Assembly: GCA_051277445.1 (NCBI GenBank)
Contig: JBNMQC010000002.1
Coordinates: 62,001 to 126,000, forward strand
DNA: 64,000 bases
Direction of reading: 5' to 3'
Origin: Bermanella sp051277445
Lineage (GTDB): Bacteria; Pseudomonadota; Gammaproteobacteria; Pseudomonadales; Oceanobacteraceae
Shown here: positions 57,287 to 64,000 of the stretch, one piece after another
How positions within the stretch are numbered: position 1 is the stretch's first letter
How the letters are laid out: each line of letters begins with the position of its first letter
Notes under the pieces: generated by a model
Told to the model about the DNA's origin: nothing
What the model saw: the letters and a program-made list of their open reading frames with translations, nothing else
The model's database searches: none
Made by a program: the position numbers and the translations under genes

Positions 57287-58288
57287 TTACTTAAGCGTGA
57301 GCGCCTCGTGAACATATTGCACATGAATGTGTTCATGGGGCGTTAATGCGTATTGGGTTTCCACCCACAAACTAAAGTCTTCAAATTGAATCTGGTTGCG
57401 GTAACGGTGTCCAATGTAAAGACTGTCTACCACCCATCCGGTTAAGCCAACGCCATTACTAATTGTAAAACCATTCTCTCGAAGCAGTAACCAATCGGAT
57501 TCGCCCGCCACATTCAGTGGATTTGCAAATAGCGCGCTGGGGGCTTTCTTTGCCGGTATTAAATTACCTGATTCCATGAACTCTGCCACAAACGGATTAA
57601 TGGGCTGCTCGAATATCACCTGTGTAATGTCTACTTGCTCAATTTTACCGTCATTGAGTACCGCGGTTTTATCCGCAAAGCTAAACGCTTCCTGCTTACT
57701 ATGGGTGACAAAGATACCGGTGATGTTGTGCTGTTTTAGCAAGCCGCGCAGTTCCGCCATGAGTTTGTATTTCACTTGGCTATCAATATTGGAAAAGGGT
57801 TCATCCATGAGCAATAACTTAGGGCGATGGGCTAACGCACGAGCGACCGCGGTTCGTTGCTGTTGGCCACCACTTAATTCATGGGGGTAGCGATTACCCA
57901 GGCCCTCTAAGTGCACCAATGCCAAGCTTTCTTCCACTTGTGCGAGTCGGGCTTGCTTGGTGAGATGACGCAGTGAGAAGGCGATGTTTTCCGCCACGGT
58001 CATGTGAGGGAATAACGCATAGTCTTGAAAGATAAAGCCAATGTCCCGTTGTTCCGGTGGCAGCTCATAGCTGTTCTTTTTTAGCAGCTGGTCGAATAGT
58101 GTAATCGTGCCCCGTTGCGCTTCCATTAAACCGGCAATGGCTTTTAGTGCGGTTGTCTTACCACAACCACTTGGACCTAATAAGCACAGAATATCCCCTT
58201 CGTTTAGGTTTAACGAAAAGTCTTCTAATATGGTTTTATCTTGTAGCTTAACCGCGAGGTTCTCAATGTGTAACGCTGACAGACTCAT
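57287..58288 (-). CDS. fbpC: Ferric iron ABC transporter, ATP-binding protein
   Basis: A 333-residue ABC ATPase. Walker A LLGPSGCGKTT (about 33-43), Q-loop FIFQDYALFPHM, signature LSGGQQQRTAVARAL and Walker B LLLMDEPFSNID are intact, and the C-terminal regulatory domain of the FbpC/PotA type follows (VGLTGWVVDSLYIGHRYRNQI). It energises the FbpAB importer. Its ATG overlaps the TGA stop of fbpB, so translation is coupled. Confidence 0.93.
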   Translation of the reverse strand: MSLSALHIENLAVKLQDKTILEDFSLNLNEGDILCLLGPSGCGKTTALKAIAGLMEAQRGTITLFDQLLKKNSYELPPEQRDIGFIFQDYALFPHMTVAENIAFSLRHLTKQARLAQVEESLALVHLEGLGNRYPHELSGGQQQRTAVARALAHRPKLLLMDEPFSNIDSQVKYKLMAELRGLLKQHNITGIFVTHSKQEAFSFADKTAVLNDGKIEQVDITQVIFEQPINPFVAEFMESGNLIPAKKAPSALFANPLNVAGESDWLLLRENGFTISNGVGLTGWVVDSLYIGHRYRNQIQFEDFSLWVETQYALTPHEHIHVQYVHEALTLK

Positions 58289-59916
58289 GACATCCTCTGG
58301 GTACGACTTAGCAATATAATGGGCAGTAAGCTGACAATAATAATTAACAAGGCAGCTAGGGCTCCATGCTCAAGTTGATCGTCACTGGCGTGTTGGTAAA
58401 CGTATGTGGATAAGGTTTCAAAATCAAATGGGCGCAATAAAATCGCGGCGGGTAATTCTTTTACGCACTCAATAAACACCAATAAAAATGCGCTCAATGC
58501 CATGGGGCGAATTAATGGTAGGTGTATGAACCTAAAAATCCCTGAGGGTGTTTTGCCTAAACTGGCGGCGGCTAAATCTAAATTTGGGCTGATCTGCTGG
58601 TAACCGCTGTGAATGCTGCCATTGGCAATGGCCACAAACCGAATCACAAATGCTAAAAGCAGCGCAAAACTGGTACCTGAAAAAATCAAACCTAGGCTGT
58701 CCATGTTTGCCCATACAAAAAGGTCATTAACGGCCAGATCTAACGCACCTAGGGGGATCAACACCGCAATAGCCAGTACGGTGCCAGGAATCGCATAGCC
58801 CAATGAGGCGAGGTTTAATTGGCTTTGATTAAAGCGGCTAGGGTGAAAGCGCAATTGGTTGTTGAGCATCATCGCAATGGCCATGCAAACGCACGCGGCC
58901 ATGAATGCCAATACAAAAGTATGCAAGCTATGCTGCCAAAGGTGAGGCTGCCAATTTTGTTCAAAGTAGGTGCTGGTGAAATCTAATAAATGGGCCACAG
59001 GAATGACGAAACCTAAAATTAAAACCAAACCACAAAAAGACCAGATGCCTAACGTTTTTTGTTGGCTGGCTGGTTTGCGTTGAAGTAGTTGCTGACCGCG
59101 AGACTCATATTGCTTTTGTGCTTTGCGTTGTTGGCGCTCAAGTAACGTCAGACTTAATATGAAGACCAATAATAGGCACGATAATTTAGCAGCCCCCGAT
59201 AAGCTGCCATACACCAGCCAGCTGTCATAGATGGCCGTGGTCAATGTGCTGATGGCGAATAAATGCATGGTGCCAAAATCCGCAAGGGCTTCCATGGCCA
59301 CCAAGGTACAACCAATGGCCAAAGCGGGTCGTGCCATAGCGAGACGGATCTTGAAAAACACCTCTTTTGAGCTGGCGCCTAATAAACGCGCCGCATGGTC
59401 AAGGTGGTCACTTTGTTTGGCAAAGCCATAACGCAGTAATAAATAAATATATGGATACAAAGCCAGAGCCAGCATCAAGCTGCCACCGGTAATCGAGCGC
59501 ATATCAAAGAACCAATAATCATTGGGGCTTTGCCAATCAAACCACTGGCGCAAAGTACTTTGTACCGGCCCTGCGTAATCCAATGTTTTGGTATAAATAT
59601 AAGCGCTTACATACGCTGGAATTGCCAGTGGAAAAACCATGGCCCATTGCAAAAAACGACGCCCTTTGAACTCATAGCGAGCACACCACCAAGCGGGCGC
59701 GATGGCAAATAAGCAGGCAAAAACGAGAGTGGTAAGCACCACTAACAAACTGTTTTTAATGTATTGCCACAGCACGCTGTCGATAATATGACTGAAGGTG
59801 TGATCATTGCCGTCGGCAATAAAGAACGCTTGGTAGACCAGCGCCACTATGGGGATAAACATCACCAGCGAAACGCTTAAGCTGAGGTTGGGTAAAATTC
59901 TATGAGATTGGGCCAT
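58285..59916 (-). CDS. fbpB: Ferric iron ABC transporter, fused permease
   Basis: A 543-residue permease with two homologous halves, each of about six membrane helices. The cytoplasmic EAA-like loops read DHLDHAARLLGASSKEVFFKIRLAMARPAL and the second LDLAAASLGKTPSGIFRFIHLPLIRP. This is the FbpB/SfuB type. It overlaps fbpC by four bases and follows fbpA after 91 bp that include a strong hairpin. Confidence 0.92.
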   Translation of the reverse strand: MAQSHRILPNLSLSVSLVMFIPIVALVYQAFFIADGNDHTFSHIIDSVLWQYIKNSLLVVLTTLVFACLFAIAPAWWCARYEFKGRRFLQWAMVFPLAIPAYVSAYIYTKTLDYAGPVQSTLRQWFDWQSPNDYWFFDMRSITGGSLMLALALYPYIYLLLRYGFAKQSDHLDHAARLLGASSKEVFFKIRLAMARPALAIGCTLVAMEALADFGTMHLFAISTLTTAIYDSWLVYGSLSGAAKLSCLLLVFILSLTLLERQQRKAQKQYESRGQQLLQRKPASQQKTLGIWSFCGLVLILGFVIPVAHLLDFTSTYFEQNWQPHLWQHSLHTFVLAFMAACVCMAIAMMLNNQLRFHPSRFNQSQLNLASLGYAIPGTVLAIAVLIPLGALDLAVNDLFVWANMDSLGLIFSGTSFALLLAFVIRFVAIANGSIHSGYQQISPNLDLAAASLGKTPSGIFRFIHLPLIRPMALSAFLLVFIECVKELPAAILLRPFDFETLSTYVYQHASDDQLEHGALAALLIIIVSLLPIILLSRTQRMS

Positions 59917-59955
59917 GGCGGCGATTATAAAGGTTGCCGATAAGAAGTGGAAAAT

Positions 59956-59985
59956 ATCTGCAGCTTAAATCACAAAGCTGCAGAT
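59956..59985 (-). other. Hairpin between fbpA and fbpB
   Basis: ATCTGCAGCTT and AAGCTGCAGAT form a perfect 11-pair stem with an eight-base loop. On the minus strand it is followed by ATTTTCC, a weak U run. It probably works as an attenuator or a stability element that leaves fbpA mRNA in excess over fbpBC, as is common for binding-protein genes. Confidence 0.6.
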
Positions 59986-60007
59986 CGATTATTAACCGTT
60001 AAGCGTG

Positions 60008-61006
60008 TTAAAGATCAAATTGGACTTTATCCACAAGGCGAAGGGCATCTTTACGTTTGGCCGCTACGTCTTCAAGATTAATCGGGTCTGCTTTAAATTC
60101 ACCCCAGCTTTGTACCAATTTAGAGGGTTTAACACCGGGTTTGACCGGGTATTCCATATTCAGTTCCGCATATAAGGCTTGTGCTTGATCAGAACTTAAA
60201 AACTCAATCAGTGCTTGGGCTTGTGCTTTATTGGGCGCGTATTTAGTGATGACCGCACCACTTACATTAATGTGTGAACCACGGTTGCTTTGGTTTGGAA
60301 AGTTAAGCTCAACTGCTTGTGCCCAGTGAATTTGCTCTTCGTCTTGCAGCATTTTGCCAAAGTAATAACTATTACCAAGGGATACATCACATAGACCTTC
60401 CTTGATCGCTTTGACCTGCCCACGGTCGCTGCCTTGTGGCTTACGAGCAAGGTTAGATTTCACATCTTTTAACCACTGTTCGGTGGCTGCTTCGCCATTA
60501 TGAACAATTAATGATGCGATCAAACCTAGGTTGTATGGGTGCTTGCCTGAGCGGGTACAAATACGGCCTTGGTATTTTTTATCAGCTAGGTCTTCGTAGT
60601 TAATATCTAATTTACCTAAGCGTTCCTTAGAGGAGTACACGTTGCGCACACGTTGCGTTAAAGCTACCCAGTGCTGTTCGCTGTCACGAAATTGGGCAGG
60701 AATATTGTCGTTGATGATTTTACTGTCCACGCTTTGAGTGAGTCCTTCTTCTTTTACTTCTAATAATTTAGCGAAGTTAGAGGTCAAAACCACATCCGCA
60801 GGGCTTAACTTGCCTTCACGCTTTAGGCGTTGGATGAGGCCACTTTTGGCAAACACGACCTTGGTTTCAATACCGGTTTCTTTGGTGAACTGTTCTAGGA
60901 TGGGTTCAATTAAAAACGGCTGGCGAAACGAATAAATATTAACACTCTCAGCCCAAGTAAATTGTGCGGCTAAGATTAGGCAGGCCATGATGAATAGATT
61001 GCGCAT
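60008..61006 (-). CDS. fbpA: Ferric iron ABC transporter, periplasmic binding protein
   Basis: A 332-residue binding protein with a signal peptide cleaved after TWA (about 19). The mature N-terminus ESVNIYSFRQPFLIEPILEQFTKETGI, the middle EGLCDVSLGNSYYFGKM with the paired iron-binding tyrosines, and the C-terminal segment AQALIEFLSSDQAQALYAELNMEYP are those of FbpA/FutA. It delivers Fe3+ to FbpBC. A Fur-like box lies 18-36 bp before the start. Confidence 0.94.
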   Translation of the reverse strand: MRNLFIMACLILAAQFTWAESVNIYSFRQPFLIEPILEQFTKETGIETKVVFAKSGLIQRLKREGKLSPADVVLTSNFAKLLEVKEEGLTQSVDSKIINDNIPAQFRDSEQHWVALTQRVRNVYSSKERLGKLDINYEDLADKKYQGRICTRSGKHPYNLGLIASLIVHNGEAATEQWLKDVKSNLARKPQGSDRGQVKAIKEGLCDVSLGNSYYFGKMLQDEEQIHWAQAVELNFPNQSNRGSHINVSGAVITKYAPNKAQAQALIEFLSSDQAQALYAELNMEYPVKPGVKPSKLVQSWGEFKADPINLEDVAAKRKDALRLVDKVQFDL

Positions 61007-61023
61007 TAACGAAGCTCCTATAT

Positions 61024-61042
61024 GAGAATGCTTATCATCCTA
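61024..61042 (-). promoter_or_regulatory. Fur-like box upstream of fbpA
   Basis: The 19-mer starting GAGAATGCTTATCATC matches the Fur consensus at 14 positions when compared as GATAATGATTATCATTATC. It lies directly upstream of the fbpA start codon, which suits iron repression. Confidence 0.62.
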
Positions 61043-61092
61043 ACATAAGAGTGTGTCTCAGCTAAAGCGATGTCTTTGAAAAAGTTCGATTA

Positions 61093-62457
61093 TTAATGGG
61101 ATAGGTATTGAGCGCTGATATGTTCGATTTGGCGCTCAATTAATGCTTGGTAATTAGGGGTCAAATGGGCCACCCAATAACACACCAGCGGGTCCGCTTG
61201 ATTCAATTGGACAAGACTATGGTGTTTATTCAGAGCAAGCTGGCTGGCCAGCTGACCCTGCTCGACACAGGCCTTACTGATTAATAAGGCGTTGGCTTCG
61301 CTTAGCTCGCACAATAAAGCCGCGCCGTGACAGGCTTCTTTATCATTGTTCATGGCCAGCCATGGGTAGGCGTCTGCTTGGGCGGTACTAGGGAAGCGTC
61401 GACTGAGAATATCACCGCAATGCAGTGATAGCTTAAACGTCAGCTCGACGTGTTTCAGTTTGGCTCGGCTTTCATTGATGCCGCGCATTAACCCCAGCAT
61501 CAGTAAGCCGGTGCACACGCCATGAAAGCAGTGCTTGTCATCACTGTGTTCTTTATTAAACAGCACCATGATGCCATCGCCTTCATAACTGACCACGGTA
61601 CCAGAATAGAGTTTGGCCGCTTGAGTAATTAATTGATGGTATTGGTCGAGCAGCTGAGCCAGCTCGAGTTTGTTCATGTCTTGCTGAACCTCCTCAAGGT
61701 TGGCAATTTTAAAGAATAGTACGGCGCCGCACAGATAATCGTCTTCGATCGTCAGCGCGCGCGGCTGCCATATGTGGAATTGTTGTGGCTGCATGAATTG
61801 ACCAAGTGCATGATGCAGTGCTTTTTGTTGGTTGGTTAGTTGATGGTGCTTGGCCAGTGCTTCGCTGAAGTCTTTAAATTCCCCATGAGACAACGGCGTG
61901 ACCTGCTTAATAGTGCCTAGGTGCTCAAGCTCATAGCGACTTTGTTCCAGTTTTTTCCCAATACGCATACCAAGAAACCACAAGCTAAGAGCACATAAGG
62001 TGGTCAATAGGGCGCTGAGCACCAACCACAAGGCATAAAGCTGCCATGTGCGTTGAACCAGAGGCTCATCATTTAAGCGGATTTCAAGTAAACCAATGAC
62101 TTCGTTTTGGTACTGGATACTCATGGGCACGCCAGTGCTGTCATCGGCGTTGCCTTGTTCGGCCACCACCTTGTTGTTTAGGTCATAGACGGCGGCATAG
62201 CGAATATCCGGGTATTCCGTCAGGGTGGATAAAATTACATTTAGGCTTAGTAGGTCTTGGCTGAAAATGGCTTCGGCCGCTTGTAAGCTCACCTGACGGG
62301 TAAGGGTGTGGCGTAACTCAGCTTGCTGTTGTTCAAGGTGTTCGACGGCAGAGCGGGTGATCGGAAGGCCCAAAATCACACTGGCTAATATCGATAGGAA
62401 AAGGGCAACAAATAAGGCACGAATACTTAAAGGCCAATTTTTTTCTAATAATGTCAT
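61093..62457 (-). CDS. Membrane sensor with degenerate class III nucleotide cyclase domain
   Basis: A 454-residue protein with two membrane helices (about 12-32 and 140-165) flanking a periplasmic domain that contains VSLQAAEAIFSQDLLSLNVILSTL, then a linker and a C-terminal cyclase-fold domain (about 245-440). The cyclase segment keeps YEGDGIMVLF with the second metal Asp, but the first metal Asp is replaced (FFKI where FxDI is expected), and the later substrate-binding N-x3-R segment is not seen. It is likely inactive as a cyclase and serves in signalling or binding. Neighbouring serB suggests the AhpA-like membrane protein found next to serB in other gammaproteobacteria. Confidence 0.65.
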   Translation of the reverse strand: MTLLEKNWPLSIRALFVALFLSILASVILGLPITRSAVEHLEQQQAELRHTLTRQVSLQAAEAIFSQDLLSLNVILSTLTEYPDIRYAAVYDLNNKVVAEQGNADDSTGVPMSIQYQNEVIGLLEIRLNDEPLVQRTWQLYALWLVLSALLTTLCALSLWFLGMRIGKKLEQSRYELEHLGTIKQVTPLSHGEFKDFSEALAKHHQLTNQQKALHHALGQFMQPQQFHIWQPRALTIEDDYLCGAVLFFKIANLEEVQQDMNKLELAQLLDQYHQLITQAAKLYSGTVVSYEGDGIMVLFNKEHSDDKHCFHGVCTGLLMLGLMRGINESRAKLKHVELTFKLSLHCGDILSRRFPSTAQADAYPWLAMNNDKEACHGAALLCELSEANALLISKACVEQGQLASQLALNKHHSLVQLNQADPLVCYWVAHLTPNYQALIERQIEHISAQYLSH

Positions 62458-62541
62458 GGCTTAGGTAAATCTGATGTTAATAAGGTGTAATAGTATCGGT
62501 AATTGATGTGTGCGCCTACAGCAGGAATTAACTATAGTGAT

Positions 62542-62561
62542 AAAAAACAAAATTTGTTTTT
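62542..62561. promoter_or_regulatory. Near-perfect AT-rich palindrome in a divergent promoter
   Basis: AAAAACAAA-A-TTTGTTTTT, flanked by GAT and ATC, lies between the leftward sensor gene and the rightward small-protein/serB unit. It could be an operator; the U-rich arms would make a weak terminator for either side. Confidence 0.35.
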
Positions 62562-62656
62562 GATCTCACGCCCAAAGGCTAAATGGTTTATCATAGCGGC
62601 CTTTTTAACTCGGCAGTCAGCCCAGATTTCACAAAAGATGCATAAAAGGTGACACC

Positions 62657-62827
62657 ATGAGCGATACTAAAAAACTTCTAGAAGAAAAAACCGCACAGCT
62701 AGAAAAAGGTCTGTTCTACATGAGCAAAGACCGCGCCCGTGCGCTTTCTAACCACGAAACTGAAGATCTTATTGAAGAGCTACGTGCAGCCGTTGCTGAG
62801 CTAAAAGCACACGCTAACCAGCTGTAA
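62657..62827 (+). CDS. Small helical protein upstream of serB, 56 residues
   Basis: A short frame with AAAAGGTG about seven bases before the ATG. It encodes a soluble peptide of three charged helical stretches (TKKLLEEKTAQLEKGLFYMS, DRARALSNHETEDLIEELRAAV, ELKAHANQL), likely a coiled coil. Leu is placed at heptad spacing. No family is recognised. It precedes serB by 24 bp on the same strand, so the two are probably one transcript. Base use fits a real gene. Confidence 0.7.
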   Translation: MSDTKKLLEEKTAQLEKGLFYMSKDRARALSNHETEDLIEELRAAVAELKAHANQL

Positions 62828-62851
62828 TTCCTTTTATACACAGGTGCCCAA

Positions 62852-64000
62852 GTGAAAGAAGTTGTTCTGATTAAGGTCAGTGGTGAAGATAAACCCGGTG
62901 TGACCGCCAATATAACCGGTATTTTGGCCCAGTATGGCGTAAACATATTGGATATTGGCCAAGCAGAGATCCATGACAACCTTTCCTTGGGGATTCTGGC
63001 TGAAATGCCAGGCACAGCCGAATCGGCTGCGGTGTTAAAAGATGTGCTGTTTCGTAGTCACGAATTAGGCATGTCTGTGCGTTTTACGCCCGTCTCTACA
63101 GACAAGTACAACAGCTGGGTTGCTGCACAAGGCAAGCCACGTCATATCATTACTTTATTAGCCCGTAAGTTGACCGCCGAGCATATTGCCCGTGTCACCG
63201 AAATCGTGGCCAATTACGAATTAAACATCGATAACATCTCTCGTCTATCTGGCCGCATTCCCTTGGAAGATGAACAGCAAGGGCCAAATAAAGCCAGTGT
63301 TGAATTTTCAGTGCGTGGCCATGCAGATCAAGCCGCCATGCGTGCTGAGTTCTTACAGGTTTCCAGTGATTTAGGTGTGGATATCGCCATGCAAGCCGAT
63401 AGCCCATTCCGTCGTAATCGTCGCTTGGTGGCTTTCGATATGGACAGCACACTCATCGAAGCCGAAGTGATTGATGAGCTAGCCATCGAAGCAGGCGTAG
63501 GCGATGAAGTGATCGCCATTACCGAAAGCGCCATGCGCGGGGAAATCGATTTTAACGAAAGCTTCCAGCGTCGGGTGGCCTTGCTTAAAGGCTTGGATGA
63601 ATCGGTTCTGGCAAAAGTAGCGGCGCGCCTACCGATCACCGAAGGTGCTGAACGTTTAGTCAGTACCTTGAAAAAACTGGGTTATAAAACCGCGATCTTA
63701 TCGGGCGGGTTTCAATACTTTGGTCAGTTTTTACAGCAGAAATTAGGCATCGATTATGTGCATGCCAACGAATTAGAAATTGTCGATGGTAAGGTTACCG
63801 GCAATGTCACCGGGACCATCGTTAATGGTGAGCGTAAGGCTTATCTGTTAGAAGAAATTGCCAAGAGCGAAGGCATTTCATTAGAGCAAACCATAGCAGT
63901 CGGTGATGGTGCCAATGACTTGCCAATGCTGAGCAAGGCCGGTTTGGGTATTGCGTTTCGAGCCAAGCCTTTGGTGCGTCAAAATGCAGAGCAAGCCATT
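62852..64000 (+). CDS. serB: Phosphoserine phosphatase with N-terminal ACT domains (3' end beyond window)
   Basis: The frame starts with GTG at 62852 after AGGTG and runs 383 codons to the window edge without a stop; Pseudomonas SerB is about 404, so nearly all is present. Two ACT-type regulatory domains (about 1-165: VSGEDKPGVTANITGILAQYG, then ITLLARKLTAEHIARVTEIV) precede the HAD phosphatase. Catalytic FDMDSTLIEAE has D196 and D198, followed by SGGFQYFG and GDGANDLPML. It makes L-serine from phosphoserine, the last step of the pathway. Confidence 0.95.
   Translation, partial: MKEVVLIKVSGEDKPGVTANITGILAQYGVNILDIGQAEIHDNLSLGILAEMPGTAESAAVLKDVLFRSHELGMSVRFTPVSTDKYNSWVAAQGKPRHIITLLARKLTAEHIARVTEIVANYELNIDNISRLSGRIPLEDEQQGPNKASVEFSVRGHADQAAMRAEFLQVSSDLGVDIAMQADSPFRRNRRLVAFDMDSTLIEAEVIDELAIEAGVGDEVIAITESAMRGEIDFNESFQRRVALLKGLDESVLAKVAARLPITEGAERLVSTLKKLGYKTAILSGGFQYFGQFLQQKLGIDYVHANELEIVDGKVTGNVTGTIVNGERKAYLLEEIAKSEGISLEQTIAVGDGANDLPMLSKAGLGIAFRAKPLVRQNAEQAI

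Noticed and set aside
1..64000. CRISPR arrays, rRNA and tRNA genes, complete insertion sequences or prophage
   Set aside because: I saw no spaced direct repeats of CRISPR type, no rRNA segments, no tRNA cloverleaf with a T-loop, and no transposase, recombinase or phage structural gene.

Overview
The window looks like the chromosome of a marine gammaproteobacterium of the Oceanospirillales kind. Support for this comes from a membrane alkane hydroxylase, an argA - argE - CYTH/CHAD - GspE-like ATPase neighbourhood that I recall from Pseudomonas, an E. coli-type long-Q-loop cytochrome bd operon, and moderate GC content. No species can be named from the sequence alone. Most of the window is ordinary chromosome: small operons on both strands, separated by clear intrinsic terminators.

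Layout. 1-4.3 kb: start of a secreted protein (cut by the edge), a Pho-box-controlled glycerophosphodiesterase, a double zinc-finger membrane protein and ilvD. 4.4-8.1 kb: a lipoprotein, a DUF3830 protein, an SDR/HxlR divergent pair, a 1-Cys peroxiredoxin and an unknown protein. 8.1-14.6 kb: argA, argE, a CYTH/CHAD protein, an orphan GspE-like ATPase and a DEDDh exonuclease. 14.6-20 kb: rsgA with a strongly structured 5' side, a TIGR01777 epimerase, a class-III aminotransferase, two coupled micro-peptide genes and alkB. 20-27.2 kb: an EAL protein, a ModF-like ABC ATPase, DUF2164, an isoprenylcysteine-methyltransferase-like protein, a sulfide:quinone-reductase-like flavoprotein and a YebC-like protein. 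27.2-31.5 kb: the cytochrome bd operon (GbsR-type regulator, cydP, cydA, cydB, cydX, ybgE), with FNR-like sites and a perfect palindrome upstream. 31.5-41.9 kb: a lipoprotein, a HIT protein, a membrane protein, an FAD oxidoreductase/methyltransferase pair, an MscS channel with a P-loop-degenerate ATPase, a Tat-exported PhoD and a TetR/old-yellow-enzyme pair with twin operators.

41.9-45.4 kb is the accessory part. Four AT-rich, same-strand cassettes each end in an attC-like hairpin, and no integrase is present in the window, so this is a CALIN (cluster of attC sites lacking an integrase). Only one of the four sites keeps a canonical GTT core. Upstream of it lies a 700-bp gene-poor stretch with a REP-like palindrome and near-perfect direct and inverted repeats. 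This is the best place to look for undescribed functions.

45.4-64 kb returns to ordinary genes: a methyltransferase, a Trp-rich protein, ilvE, glnE, a K+ channel, a GNAT, a Bcr/CflA pump, a His-rich ZnuD-like receptor behind a Zur-like box, a DUF465 gene behind a perfect FNR box, the fbpABC iron transporter with a Fur-like box, a degenerate cyclase-fold sensor, a small helical protein and serB (cut by the right edge).

Together the regulatory sites describe a cell adjusting to phosphate, zinc, iron, oxygen and electrophile or oxidant levels. All sites were read by eye and not scored.
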